Counted from the first letter of the stretch, positions 7,640 to 16,030 are shown. The stretch is DNA of 64,000 nt from NCEH01 sp043195135 (GCF_043195135.1 NZ_JBAFWP010000003.1); one strand, 5' to 3'. Notes: generated by a model from the sequence alone, not told the origin. Made by a program: numbers and translations.

Positions 7640-9471
7640 GCCGCCAGCCCCTCGATCATGGCCTTGATGCGGTCCGTCACCGCCTTCAGCTCGGCGTCGA
7701 TCTCGACCAGCGGACGGGGCGGCTCGAACACGTAGAAGTGCCGGTTGAAGGGGATTTCATATCCCACCTTGGTCTTCTCGGGATCGATCCAGGCGTCCGG
7801 CGCGTGGGGCAGCACCTCGCGCTGGAAATAGGTCTCCTCATCCTCGGCCAGCGGCACATTCTCCGTATCGCGCAAGGCGCTGTCCGGCTGGGGCTTGCCC
7901 TTCTGCTTGCCTCGCTCGCCCAGAACGATCTTGCCCGCCGCATCCCGCAACGGCCGCTCCACCGTGATGGTGCGATAGCCGAAATCCGCATTGGCGAAGA
8001 GGCGCGAGAGCGGCGCCAGCTTCACCTTGCCACCCTCCGGCGCCACAGGGGCGGCATCGTTGGCGGTGAGCACGGCGCGGGACAGCTCCTTGCCCTGCGC
8101 ATCCAGAACCGTGGCCAGTTGCGCCTCAGTGAAATCCCCAAACAGGCGGGTGATGGTGGCGATATGGTCGTCGCTCAGCTCCTTGCGCTTGGAGCCCAGG
8201 CTTTTGCGCATCTTCTGCCAGAAGCTGGACGCATCGATCAGCTGCACCTTGCGCTTGCGGTGCTCGGGCTTGCGGTTGGTGAGCACCCACACATAAGTGG
8301 AGATGCCGGTGTTGTAGAACATGTCCGTGGGCAGGCCGATGATGGCCTCCACAAAATCATTCTCCAGCACATGGCGGCGAATCTCGCTCTCCCCGCTCCC
8401 GGCCCCGCCGGTGAACAGGGGCGAGCCGTTCAGCACGATGGCGAAGCGGCTGCCGCCATCCTTCACCGGGCGCATCTTCGAAATGAGGTGCAGCAGGAAC
8501 AAGAGCGAGCCATCGGAGACGCGCGGCAGGCCGGGGCCGAACCGCCCGTTATGGCCCTGCGTCTCATGCTCCTTGCGAATTTCCTTTTCCACCTTCTTCC
8601 ACTCCACGCCGAACGGCGGATTGGACAGCATGTAGTCGAAGGTGGCGTGGGGGTGGCCATCGTCCGAGAACGTGTTGCCGAAGGCGATCCGGTCCGCATC
8701 CTGCCCCTTGATGAGCATATCCGCCTTGCAGATGGCGTAGGATTCCGGGTTCAGCTCCTGCCCCCACATGGTGAGGCGGGCTTTCGGGTTCAGCTCCGCC
8801 AGATGCTCGCCGGCCACCGAAAGCATGCCGCCGGTGCCCGCCGTGGGATCATAGATGGAGCGCACCACGCCGGGCTTGGAGAGGATGGCATCATCCTCAA
8901 CGAACAGGAGATTCACCATCAGGCGGATGACCTCGCGCGGCGTGAAGTGCTCGCCCGCCGTCTCGTTGGAGATTTCCGCGAACTTGCGGATCAGCTCCTC
9001 GAACACCAGCCCCATCTGGCTGTTGCTGACCTTGTCCGGGTGCAGGTCGATATGGGCGAACTTCTCCGCCACCTGGTAGAGCAGCCCCGCCTTGGCGAGC
9101 CGGTCAATCTGCTGCTGGAAACTGAAATGCTCGAATATGTCCCGCACGGTGGGCGAGAAGCCCTGGACATAGGCGTAGAGGTTCGCGGCGATATGGTCCT
9201 GATCGCCCATGAGGCGCTTCATGTCGAACAGCGAGGTGTTGTAGAAGCCCTGCCCCGCCTTTCTGAGCAGGAACGGCGCCGGGTTCAGCCCCGCCGTGCT
9301 GCGCAACTCGAATTCCGCAAGCACGTCCGCCTTGGTGGGCGCCAGCACGCAGTCCAGCCGCCGCAGGACGGTGAAGGGCAGGATGATCTTGCCATATTCC
9401 GACTGCTTGAAATCCCCGCGCAAGAGGTCCGCCACGGACCAGATGAAGCTGGACAGCGCTTGTTGGTTCAC
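7636..9471 (-). CDS. hsdM: Type I restriction-modification DNA methyltransferase subunit M
   Basis: Adenine-N6 methyltransferase subunit that also forms the core of the restriction complex. HsdM N-terminal helical domain (about 1-150) is followed by the methylase with the SAM-binding motif DPTAGTGG (about 208-215) and the catalytic NPPF (about 284-287). I chose GTG at 9471 because the family typically begins NQQALSSFIWSVADLLRG and a GGGGGAAG Shine-Dalgarno lies just upstream. An ATG at 9543 would add 24 residues without any ribosome site, and a GTG at 9675 still more. It is the first gene of the operon; its promoter must lie in the 9472-9800 spacer, which also carries three hairpins. Confidence 0.93.
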   Translation of the reverse strand: MNQQALSSFIWSVADLLRGDFKQSEYGKIILPFTVLRRLDCVLAPTKADVLAEFELRSTAGLNPAPFLLRKAGQGFYNTSLFDMKRLMGDQDHIAANLYAYVQGFSPTVRDIFEHFSFQQQIDRLAKAGLLYQVAEKFAHIDLHPDKVSNSQMGLVFEELIRKFAEISNETAGEHFTPREVIRLMVNLLFVEDDAILSKPGVVRSIYDPTAGTGGMLSVAGEHLAELNPKARLTMWGQELNPESYAICKADMLIKGQDADRIAFGNTFSDDGHPHATFDYMLSNPPFGVEWKKVEKEIRKEHETQGHNGRFGPGLPRVSDGSLLFLLHLISKMRPVKDGGSRFAIVLNGSPLFTGGAGSGESEIRRHVLENDFVEAIIGLPTDMFYNTGISTYVWVLTNRKPEHRKRKVQLIDASSFWQKMRKSLGSKRKELSDDHIATITRLFGDFTEAQLATVLDAQGKELSRAVLTANDAAPVAPEGGKVKLAPLSRLFANADFGYRTITVERPLRDAAGKIVLGERGKQKGKPQPDSALRDTENVPLAEDEETYFQREVLPHAPDAWIDPEKTKVGYEIPFNRHFYVFEPPRPLVEIDAELKAVTDRIKAMIEGLAA

Positions 9472-9627
9472 GAACTTCCCCCAGAACGGCACGCGACGCA
9501 CTTGTTCCGCTAGGTATCGCACAGGGGGCGAGGTTCGCGCCATATGGGAACCGGGAGCCAAATGCACCCGCCGATACGCGGCGGTGCGGTGCGCCGCGTC
9601 CTCGGGATGACCAGGGCTTAAGGGGCA

Positions 9628-9716
9628 CCAGAGCTTATCAGGCAACGGCTCTGGCAGGCGGGTTTTGTTGCACACCCGCCTAACCGGCCACCTTCAGCGC
9701 TGCCGGCCGGTTTTGC
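9628..9716 (+). ncRNA. Candidate structured RNA or DNA element: three adjacent perfect hairpins
   Basis: Three inverted repeats follow one another with almost no spacer: CCAGAGC/GCTCTGG (9628-9634 with 9648-9654), AGGCGGGT/ACCCGCCT (9656-9663 with 9674-9681) and AACCGGCC/GGCCGGTT (9682-9689 with 9705-9712). The last is followed by TTGCG, so on the plus strand the set would resemble a small RNA ending in a GC-rich terminator with a weak T run (TTTT at 9711-9714). The spacer from 9472 to 9815 holds no convincing gene; it separates hsdM from the RNase HI arm, which run in opposite directions. Alternatives are a leader of the hsdM transcript, an origin of transfer or a single-strand origin. No promoter is identified, so RNA status is a hypothesis. 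Confidence 0.35.
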
Positions 9717-9815
9717 GCCTCCACCCCTGAGCCCCACCACCCCGTTCACGCCTGCCTCGGCTTCGGCGCGGGCGGCCGTGCGCTGTGGGCACCGACCCAA
9801 CCCATGAGGAAACCC

Positions 9816-9983
9816 ATGATCCATTCTTGCGCCTCCGCTGCTCGGCGGGGCACGGCCTCATTGTGCCGAAAAATCCGAGACGCCCTCACCTCCTGGCTCT
9901 TCGTCAGCAGCCTTCCCCCCGTGGCGGTCTTCGCCCCCTATGTCGCCGCCACCTTCCTCAAGATGACGGGAGCGCTGGCATGA
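9816..9983 (+). CDS. Small membrane-anchored ORF coupled to RNase HI (55 aa)
   Basis: Short gene starting MIHSCASAARRGTASL with a basic N-terminus and one hydrophobic segment (about residues 25-45, SWLFVSSLPPVAVFAPYVAA). ATG 9816 is preferred over the in-frame ATG at 9804 because GAGGAAA lies 7 bases in front of it. Its stop overlaps the start of the RNase HI gene as ATGA (9980-9983), a strong sign that both are translated from one message. I recognise no family. Confidence 0.55.
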   Translation: MIHSCASAARRGTASLCRKIRDALTSWLFVSSLPPVAVFAPYVAATFLKMTGALA

Positions 9984-10492
9984 TCATCGCCCATGCGGAC
10001 GGCTCTTGCCTCGGCAATCCCGGCCCCGGCGGCTGGGCGGTGGTGATCGTCAGTGAGGACGGCACCACCCGAACCCTCACCGGCTCCGATGCCGACACCA
10101 CGAACAACCGGATGGAATTGACGGCTGCCATTGCGGCACTCGGGGCCTTGCCCGCCGACGTTCCGTCCGTGCTGTTCTGCGACAGCGAATATGTCGTGAA
10201 GGGCGTCAATATCTGGCGGCAGGGCTGGGAGCGGCGGCACTGGCGCAATGCCCAAGGCAAGCCCGTCGCCAATCCCGACCTCTGGCGCCTCCTCTATGCC
10301 GCCAAGGACGCCAAGCCCAACGCCGATGTGCGGTGGGTTCGGGGTCATGACGGCGACGCGATGAACGAGACCGTCGATCATCTGGCACGGGCGGAGGCGG
10401 AAAAGGCCAAGCTGGCACTCCGCGCCCATCCGCCGGTATCGTCGCCCCTCGAACCCGCCCCCTTCGGTCGGACGGAAGGGGCGGCGCGGTGA
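9980..10492 (+). CDS. rnhA: Ribonuclease HI
   Basis: Cleaves the RNA strand of RNA-DNA hybrids. At 170 aa the enzyme is of usual size. The metal-binding and catalytic residues are present: Asp7 (HADGS), Glu46 (RMELTAA), Asp68 (CDSEY), His123 (RGHDGD) and Asp133 (TVDHLA). The ATG at 9980 begins exactly where the fold begins (MIIAHADGS); a longer frame open upstream is not homologous. It overlaps the small ORF before it (ATGA) and the ParB-like gene after it (GTGA at 10489-10492), giving a three-gene translationally coupled unit. Being on the island and outside the usual chromosomal context, this is probably an extra, phage- or plasmid-type copy rather than the housekeeping enzyme. Confidence 0.92.
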   Translation: MIIAHADGSCLGNPGPGGWAVVIVSEDGTTRTLTGSDADTTNNRMELTAAIAALGALPADVPSVLFCDSEYVVKGVNIWRQGWERRHWRNAQGKPVANPDLWRLLYAAKDAKPNADVRWVRGHDGDAMNETVDHLARAEAEKAKLALRAHPPVSSPLEPAPFGRTEGAAR

Positions 10493-11253
10493 CGGACGAA
10501 CTTCATCTTCTCGACGGCCCGCAACCGCCGGCCGCCGCCCCCGCGCCCATCGCCACCATCCTGGACATCGCCGATATCGTCACCCGCTCGGACTGGCAGG
10601 TCCGCGCCCAGATCGATCCCGGCATCGTGCGCAGCTACGCCACCGTCACGCGCACCGGCGGCACGCTGCCGCCCATCCAAGTCGCCCGCATCAACGGCGC
10701 CCTCTATCTCGTGGACGGCTGGCACCGGCTGGAGGCCGCTAAGCTCAACGGCGAGGCCTTCATCTGCGCCGAAGTCACCGACATGAGCGAGGAAGAGGCG
10801 CAATGGGCGGCGGCGCGGGCGAACCTCTCCCATGGCCAGCCCCTCAAGACCCGCGAGGTTCGCACCGTCTTCCGCGCCTATGTCAGGAGCCGCCAGCACA
10901 GGGATGGCCGGCGGTTCAAATCGTACCGGGAGATCGCCACGGATCACGCCCATCGCGTCGGCCACACAACGATAAGGAACTGGATGCAGCAGGACTTTCC
11001 CTCTGTGTTCCGCGCCATGGGCGAGGACAATGGGCGGGCGGAGGCCGGAGAAGCGCAAGGCATCCCGGCCATCACCGCCCTTGCCCGCGCCAAGGCCAGT
11101 TTGGACCAAGCGGCGGCGGAGGCACGGGCGCTGAACGAGGAGGATCGCCGGGAGCTGTTGCGGCACCTTCGCGAGATCGAGGCCAAGATCCCGGACGGTA
11201 GGCCGTGGGAGCCGACAGAAAATAGCGAAGAGGACGGAAACCCCGACTTCTGA
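10489..11253 (+). CDS. ParB/Srx-fold (ParB N-terminal domain-like) protein
   Basis: Protein of 254 aa starting at GTG, overlapping the rnhA stop. Residues about 25-110 resemble the ParB N-terminal domain, including LPPIQVARINGALYLVDGWH and RLEAAKLNGE, the DGxHR segment typical of this fold. A helix-turn-helix-like stretch follows (YREIATDHAHRVGHTTIRNW, about 145-165), then a charged helical C-terminus. Island-borne proteins of this type act in partition, as regulators or as nucleases; which applies here is unknown. No ParA partner is present, so plasmid-style partition is unlikely. Confidence 0.8.
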   Translation: MTDELHLLDGPQPPAAAPAPIATILDIADIVTRSDWQVRAQIDPGIVRSYATVTRTGGTLPPIQVARINGALYLVDGWHRLEAAKLNGEAFICAEVTDMSEEEAQWAAARANLSHGQPLKTREVRTVFRAYVRSRQHRDGRRFKSYREIATDHAHRVGHTTIRNWMQQDFPSVFRAMGEDNGRAEAGEAQGIPAITALARAKASLDQAAAEARALNEEDRRELLRHLREIEAKIPDGRPWEPTENSEEDGNPDF

Positions 11254-11261
11254 ACGACTTA

Positions 11262-11311
11262 CCGGCGGGCTGTTCAAATTGAACACCTTAGACACCAGAA
11301 TGGCCCGCCGG
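11262..11311. promoter_or_regulatory. Nested palindromes downstream of the ParB-like gene
   Basis: A near-perfect palindrome TGTTCAAATTGAACA (11271-11285) sits next to the left arm CCGGCGGGC (11262-11270), whose exact complement GCCCGCCGG recurs at 11303-11311. The AT-rich core looks like a protein binding site, while the outer GC arms could form a terminator-like stem. The ParB-like protein is an obvious candidate ligand, but nothing proves it. The rest of the 11254-11676 gap shows no convincing gene. Confidence 0.4.
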
Positions 11312-11651
11312 CCCTTGCAGCTCAACAACTCATCGGGATTTGCCCCGAACTGGCCTTGACCGGCGCCGTCCCGCACCACCCCGGCCAAATTCGCCGGAAA
11401 TCCGTGAAGCCGTCTCGATAGAACCCAACGCGCGGTACATCCCCCGTCCCCCCGGTCGGCGCCAATCGGTGTGCGGCCCGCCGCCATCGCCGTGGGCGTC
11501 TTCCCTGAGTCCCTCTCCGGCGGCCTTCGCACATCCGGCGGGAGGCAGAGGAGAGCTGCCGTGCGGCACGGCTCGCCCCATACCGAAAGCCCCTCTGAAA
11601 ACCACCGCTTCGGCCCCAGCATTTCCAATGCCCCGCGAAGGTCGTTGACGC

Positions 11652-11679
11652 CATACCGTAAACAGTTGTATTCGGTATG
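11652..11679. promoter_or_regulatory. Dyad at the start of the serine recombinase gene
   Basis: CATACCG (11652-11658) and its complement CGGTATG (11673-11679) are separated by 14 AT-rich bases; the right arm contains the ATG at 11677. The total length of 28 bases is like the crossover or binding sites used by serine resolvases and invertases, so it may be a recombination site or an autoregulatory operator. Confidence 0.4.
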
Positions 11680-12324
11680 AATCTCACGACATCCCGGAAC
11701 CCACCCATGCCCGCCAAGGCCCATCGGCGCGTCGCCTTCTATTTCCGCGTCTCCACCCACGATCAGACCACCGAGAACCAGCGGCGCGAGCTACAGGCCG
11801 TGGCGGACAAGGCGGGGTGGGATGTGGTGGCCACGTTCGAGGACGCCGGCATTTCCGGTGCCAAGGGGCGGCAACAGCGCCCCGGCTATGACGCCATGTT
11901 GAAGGCGATCACCCGGCGCGAGGTGGACATGGTGGCCGCATGGTCCGTGGATCGCCTTGGCCGGTCCATGCCGGACCTCGTGGCGTTCCTGTCGGAGCTT
12001 CACGCCCACGGTGCCGACCTCTATTTGCACCAGCAGGCCATGGACACCACCACGCCCTCGGGCCGGGCCATGTTCCAGATGATGGGCGTGTTTGCCGAGT
12101 TCGAGCGGGCCATGATCCAGGAGCGGGTGAAGGCCGGCCTTGCCCGTGCAAAGGCAGAGGGCCGCAAGCTGGGCCGTCCGACCATCGGCACCGATATGGA
12201 GACCCGCATTCGGGCACTTCGGGCGCAGGGCATGGGCATCGTGAAGGTGGCCAAGACGCTGGGGGTGGGCGTGTCAGCCGTGCAGCGAGTAGTTGGAGGC
12301 GGAGAGGCTCCGAAGGAGGTGTGA
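11677..12324 (+). CDS. Serine site-specific recombinase (resolvase/invertase family)
   Basis: Small serine recombinase of 215 aa. The N-terminal catalytic domain shows YFRVSTHDQTTENQ with the nucleophilic Ser26, then DRLGRSMPDLV and the conserved EFERAMIQERVKAGLARA helix (about 140-160). A C-terminal helix-turn-helix (about 180-207, IVKVAKTLGVGVSAVQRVV) binds DNA. An alternative start is ATG 11707 (MPAKAHRR), where the homologous part begins. It catalyses inversion or resolution between short dyad sites; a fitting dyad overlaps its own start. No invertible segment with a second copy of the dyad is visible nearby. Confidence 0.92.
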   Translation: MNLTTSRNPPMPAKAHRRVAFYFRVSTHDQTTENQRRELQAVADKAGWDVVATFEDAGISGAKGRQQRPGYDAMLKAITRREVDMVAAWSVDRLGRSMPDLVAFLSELHAHGADLYLHQQAMDTTTPSGRAMFQMMGVFAEFERAMIQERVKAGLARAKAEGRKLGRPTIGTDMETRIRALRAQGMGIVKVAKTLGVGVSAVQRVVGGGEAPKEV

Positions 12325-12471
12325 GGAGCTAGCTATGTTCCTCGCATCCATCTGCCGGATCTGTTTATTTGCCTATTCCTTAGTCGCCTGCGACCGGCTA
12401 TTGCCGGGGTGGAAGTCCCCAAAGGTCAGAGCTAAACTCAAACTCAGGTAATTGTTGCCGGGGAGTGGGGT

Positions 12472-13293
12472 GTGACATTGCACTTGTTCTACTGTGACGA
12501 GACGAACCTTGAGGAGCGGGCGGGGGATTTCCTGATCTATGGCGGGTTGGTAATTGATGGCGCGACGGCTAAGGACTTCTCCGCCGCGATGGATGACCTA
12601 CGGACACGCCATGGCGTCCCCCGGAACTACCACCTCAAATTCAACCCCGGCCCAGAGGGTTTCACGCATTCCCAGTTTATAGCCCTGAAACAGGAGGTCC
12701 TCGAACTGGCCGCGCGGTTCAATGCGCGCCTCGTAGTTTACGTCATCCTGCACGACATAGCGACAAACCCGGATGACGCTCGGCGCAACGGCATAAACAC
12801 CGTCTGCTACCATTTTCATTGCATACTCAACCGCCTCGGGGGAACGGGCCTTGTGCTCATCGACCGCTTCAACGATGCAGGCAACGCGGTTGATGCGCAC
12901 CTCCGGGACAAGTTCACAATCGGCCTAACCGGGCTGCCCTACAGTGCGGAGATGCGACTACCCAACATTGTCGGCTTCCATTACTCCGCCATTGGCCAGT
13001 CGCACTTCCCGAGCATCGTGGACGTGGCTCTTGGCTCTCTCCGCTTCGCGGTTAACGCACACACACGCGGCCGAACTGGGCAACTGCCGTCCGCGAACGC
13101 CCTGTTGGGCCTCCTCTCCCCGCTATTCTGGCGCATCGCGCCGGAGGCCCCTGTGCCTGAGCTGGGCTTCTTGTTCAGCCCAAAGGTAGTGCGCGCCGAG
13201 AGGTACCGCACGGCATATGAGAGTTTGAAGGCATTCCTGGGGGCCGGAGGCATCCCAACCGCACAGGCCATCACCGACATCCGGGCTTACTAG
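12472..13293 (+). CDS. DUF3800-type protein
   Basis: Protein of 273 aa from GTG 12472, preceded by a strong GGGGAGTGGGG ribosome site. The opening LHLFYCDETNLEERAGDFLI with an early Asp-Glu pair resembles the DUF3800 family (YxDExG...), and a later acidic motif (LVLIDRFNDAG, about 122-132) fits its nuclease-like fold. DUF3800 proteins are common on mobile islands and near defence genes, but no activity is established here. Codon use is a little less GC-rich than in the chromosomal genes to the right, in keeping with acquired DNA. It is the last island-like gene before a chemoreceptor. Confidence 0.65.
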   Translation: MTLHLFYCDETNLEERAGDFLIYGGLVIDGATAKDFSAAMDDLRTRHGVPRNYHLKFNPGPEGFTHSQFIALKQEVLELAARFNARLVVYVILHDIATNPDDARRNGINTVCYHFHCILNRLGGTGLVLIDRFNDAGNAVDAHLRDKFTIGLTGLPYSAEMRLPNIVGFHYSAIGQSHFPSIVDVALGSLRFAVNAHTRGRTGQLPSANALLGLLSPLFWRIAPEAPVPELGFLFSPKVVRAERYRTAYESLKAFLGAGGIPTAQAITDIRAY

Positions 13294-13624
13294 GCTTCAT
13301 CCGCCTCCCCAAGGAAGCTTGCCCCTCAGCCGCAGCACTGGTACACAAACCATGCACCTGCGGCCTCACGATTCCTTTATTTGCAACGATTCTGCGCCTG
13401 GATCGACGTTTTCAATCCTCTCTCGCAGCACCATCTCAACTCATTGAAAACATTGGACCTGCGGACGGCTTCGACGCGACGGACAGGCCCGTGATATTGC
13501 GTTTCGGGCAGATCGTTGGCCGGACAGGCTCCGACGGCGCCCTGGCCGGACGCTGCCGCAAGCCTCGCACAAGCGCTGCGCCTCACGGTGCGTCCTCCTT
13601 GGCTTTCGAGGCGGAGCACGCCCT
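13294..13624. other. Intergenic spacer with a long-arm inverted repeat, possible island edge
   Basis: No gene is visible. A perfect 9-base inverted repeat GTTTTCAAT (13408-13416) and ATTGAAAAC (13443-13451) is separated by 26 bases. The change from accessory genes to chromosomal-looking genes falls here, so it may mark the right end of the island, but no direct repeat matching the left end can be checked within this window. Confidence 0.35.
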
Positions 13625-15106
13625 ATGTTTGCGGTCATGCGCGGCAGCAATGCGCAAAATATACTGGACGGCATCGATAAATCGCAGGCGATCATAGAAT
13701 TTTCGCTGGACGGCAAAATTCTCCGCGCCAATGCGAACTTTCTCAAAGTCATCGGCTATTCCGAAGACGAGATCGTCGGGAAACATCACTCCCTTTTCGT
13801 CGATCCGGCCTATGCGGCAACGGCGCAGTATCGCGAATTCTGGGCCGCTCTTGGCCGCGGCGAATTTCAATCCACCGAATTCAAGCGCATCGCGAAGGGG
13901 GGACGGGAAGTCTGGCTTCAGGCGTCCTACAACCCGATCTTCGATAATTCGGGCCGCCCCATCAAGGTCGTGAAGGTGGCAACCGACATCACCGCGGAAA
14001 CGATCCAGAACGCCGATTACCGCGGGCAGATCGAGGCGATCTCCAAATCGCAGGCCATCGTACAGTTCGCGCTCGACGGCACCATCCTCACGGCAAACCA
14101 GAACTTCCTGGAGGCCATGGGCTACCGGCTCGAGGAAATCGTCGGCAAGCACCATTCCATGTTCGTGGAGCCCGCCGACCGCGCGACGCCGGAATACGCT
14201 GCATTATGGGCCTCGCTCGCCCGCGGCGAGTTTCGGAGCGCCGAGTACCGGCGCATCGGCAAGAACGGAAAAATCGTCTGGATCCAGGCGTCCTACAATC
14301 CCATCCTCGATGCCAGCGGACGGCCCTTCAAGGTGGTGAAATTCGCCACCGACGTGACGGCTCAGGTCGATGAGCGGCTGCGCCGCGAGGGCCTTCGCTC
14401 CCGCATCGACGCGGACCTCGAGAGCATCTCCACGGCGATCTCCGAAACCAACGACCAGGCGACGATCGCCGCGGCCGCCTCCACGCAGACCTCCAACAAT
14501 GTGCAGGCGGTCGCCACCGGCGCGGAACAGCTTGCGGCTTCCGTGCGGGACATCGGCTCGCGCGTCGCCGAGGCCCATCGCATGTCGGCCCAGGCGGTCC
14601 AGCACAGCGAGACCACCACGGGAATCGTCTCCGGCCTCGTGGGCGCGGTCCAGAAGATCGGCGAGGTGACGCGCATCATCACCACCATCGCCGAGCAGAC
14701 CAATCTGCTCGCGCTGAATGCCACGATCGAGGCGGCACGGGCGGGCGAATCGGGACGCGGCTTCTCCGTGGTGGCCACGGAGGTGAAGAGCCTCGCTTCG
14801 CAGACATCCAAGGCGACCGACGAAATCAGCGTCCAGATCTCCGCCGTCCAGGCGGCGACGCAGGAGGCCGCGAGCGCGATCAACCTCACGTCCGCGACGA
14901 TCTCGCAGATCAACGACATCTCGGCCCACATCGCGACCGCGGTGGAAGAGCAATCCTCGGTGACGCGGGAGATGTCGCAGAACATGCAGGTCGCGGCGGG
15001 CAACGTGCAGGGCGTGATGAACAACATGCTCGCCATCGCCAATTCCACCAAGCGCGTCGACAGCGCCGCGCGGCAGGTGCGGGAAGCCTCGCGCGACATG
15101 GTGTGA
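13625..15106 (+). CDS. Soluble methyl-accepting chemotaxis protein with two PAS domains
   Basis: Cytoplasmic chemoreceptor of 493 aa with no transmembrane segment. Two tandem PAS domains (about 15-130 and 137-252) are clear internal duplicates: both contain EIVGKHHS and WxQASYNPI. The signalling domain (about 290-485) carries the conserved hairpin tip EQTNLLALNATIEAARAGE. PAS domains of this kind often hold haem or FAD for oxygen or redox sensing, but no ligand residue can be assigned with confidence. The gene stands alone with no che genes nearby, and it is followed by a strong hairpin. Confidence 0.92.
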   Translation: MFAVMRGSNAQNILDGIDKSQAIIEFSLDGKILRANANFLKVIGYSEDEIVGKHHSLFVDPAYAATAQYREFWAALGRGEFQSTEFKRIAKGGREVWLQASYNPIFDNSGRPIKVVKVATDITAETIQNADYRGQIEAISKSQAIVQFALDGTILTANQNFLEAMGYRLEEIVGKHHSMFVEPADRATPEYAALWASLARGEFRSAEYRRIGKNGKIVWIQASYNPILDASGRPFKVVKFATDVTAQVDERLRREGLRSRIDADLESISTAISETNDQATIAAAASTQTSNNVQAVATGAEQLAASVRDIGSRVAEAHRMSAQAVQHSETTTGIVSGLVGAVQKIGEVTRIITTIAEQTNLLALNATIEAARAGESGRGFSVVATEVKSLASQTSKATDEISVQISAVQAATQEAASAINLTSATISQINDISAHIATAVEEQSSVTREMSQNMQVAAGNVQGVMNNMLAIANSTKRVDSAARQVREASRDMV

Positions 15107-15178
15107 CGCGGGGGAGGTCGGCGGCCGGCTTCCGGAACGCCGCCCCCCGAAGGTGGACGACGGCCCACGCTTCGAGAA

Positions 15179-15204
15179 CCGCCGGATCGATGCCGATCCG
15201 GCGG
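15179..15204 (+). terminator. Perfect 10-bp stem after the chemoreceptor gene
   Basis: CCGCCGGATC and GATCCGGCGG enclose the six-base loop GATGCC. It lies 73 bases past the chemoreceptor stop and lacks a T run, so it is a likely but not classical terminator. Confidence 0.5.
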
Positions 15205-15215
15205 CCGAACGCGGT

Positions 15216-15300
15216 TCAGATGCCGCGGAATACCGGCTTGCGCCTTTCCAGGACGGCGTCGATGCCCTCCGCATCATCCGCGTTCTCATGGTTCTGCCGG
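15216..15300 (-). pseudogene. C-terminal remnant of an enoyl-CoA hydratase/isomerase
   Basis: The minus-strand reading ending at 15216 gives NADDAEGIDAVLERRKPVFR, the typical tail of crotonase-family proteins (EGI/VxAFLEKRKPxF). Upstream the frame loses similarity and no catalytic core is present, so this looks like the leftover end of a deleted or frameshifted gene. The rest of the 15107-15666 gap shows no convincing gene. Confidence is limited because only about 25 residues are recognisable. Confidence 0.4.
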
Positions 15301-15666
15301 CATAGGCCCTGGATAGCGCGAAGACCCGGGCCGAAACCGGCCGAGCGTCGCCGGTGCGCGCGGGCATGCGATCTTGCTCGTCCCGACGCTTCCGTCATGA
15401 CCTCCACGAATATCGCCGGCCTCGCAGCGCGGCTTCGCCCAGCTGCGGTGAAAGGCGTCCGCATTCAGGGGCCGCAGGTCGGTGCCGGGGAAGCGCAAGA
15501 GCGCTCGCGAAGCGGAACAGGGATCGTTGCCGGTCGCGATGCGGAATTGCGTCGACGCCCCCTCGCCGCTTGAAAATTTGTTCGCCCCCATGTCGGATCC
15601 CGGCCGGCTCGCACGTCCTTAGGGAAGGTGAAGCATTGCGGAAGATTCGCATCGAGGGAGACGCAG

Positions 15667-16020
15667 ATGAGTTACGTGGATGGCTTCGTGCTGGCCGTGC
15701 CGAAAGAAAACATGGCGGCCTACAAGGAACTGGCTTCGATCGCCGGCACGGTATGGAAGGAATATGGCGCGCTCGCTTATGTGGAATGCGTCGGCGATGA
15801 CGTTCCCTATGGCGAACTCACCTCCTTTCCCCGTGCCGTGCAGGCGAAGGAGGGCGAGATCGTGGTGTTCTCCTGGATCGTCTATGAGTCCCGGGCGCAG
15901 CGCGACGCGGTGAATGCGAAGGTCATGGCCGACCCGCGCATCAAGCAGGGCATGGAAGGCCTGCCGTTCGACGGCAAGCGCATGATCTACGGCGGCTTCC
16001 AGACGCTGCTGGAGTTCTGA
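15667..16020 (+). CDS. DUF1428 domain protein
   Basis: Small protein of 117 aa starting MSYVDGFVLAVPKENMAAY, the typical opening of the DUF1428 family (dimeric alpha/beta barrel relatives). The whole length is covered (middle WKEYGALAYVECVGDD, end KRMIYGGFQTLLEF). ATG 15667 follows GAGGGAGACGC, a good ribosome site. Function is unknown; related folds include small monooxygenases and stress proteins. It ends ten bases before the convergent GntR-type regulator. Confidence 0.85.
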   Translation: MSYVDGFVLAVPKENMAAYKELASIAGTVWKEYGALAYVECVGDDVPYGELTSFPRAVQAKEGEIVVFSWIVYESRAQRDAVNAKVMADPRIKQGMEGLPFDGKRMIYGGFQTLLEF

Positions 16021-16030
16021 GCGCCGGCCC

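Noticed and set aside
7612..9513. 633-codon open frame on the plus strand
   Set aside because: Antisense to hsdM, whose methylase motifs are complete; composition is that of a complementary-strand frame.
10489..11253. Plasmid partition locus
   Set aside because: The ParB-like gene has no ParA partner and sits among integration genes, so a partition cassette cannot be claimed.
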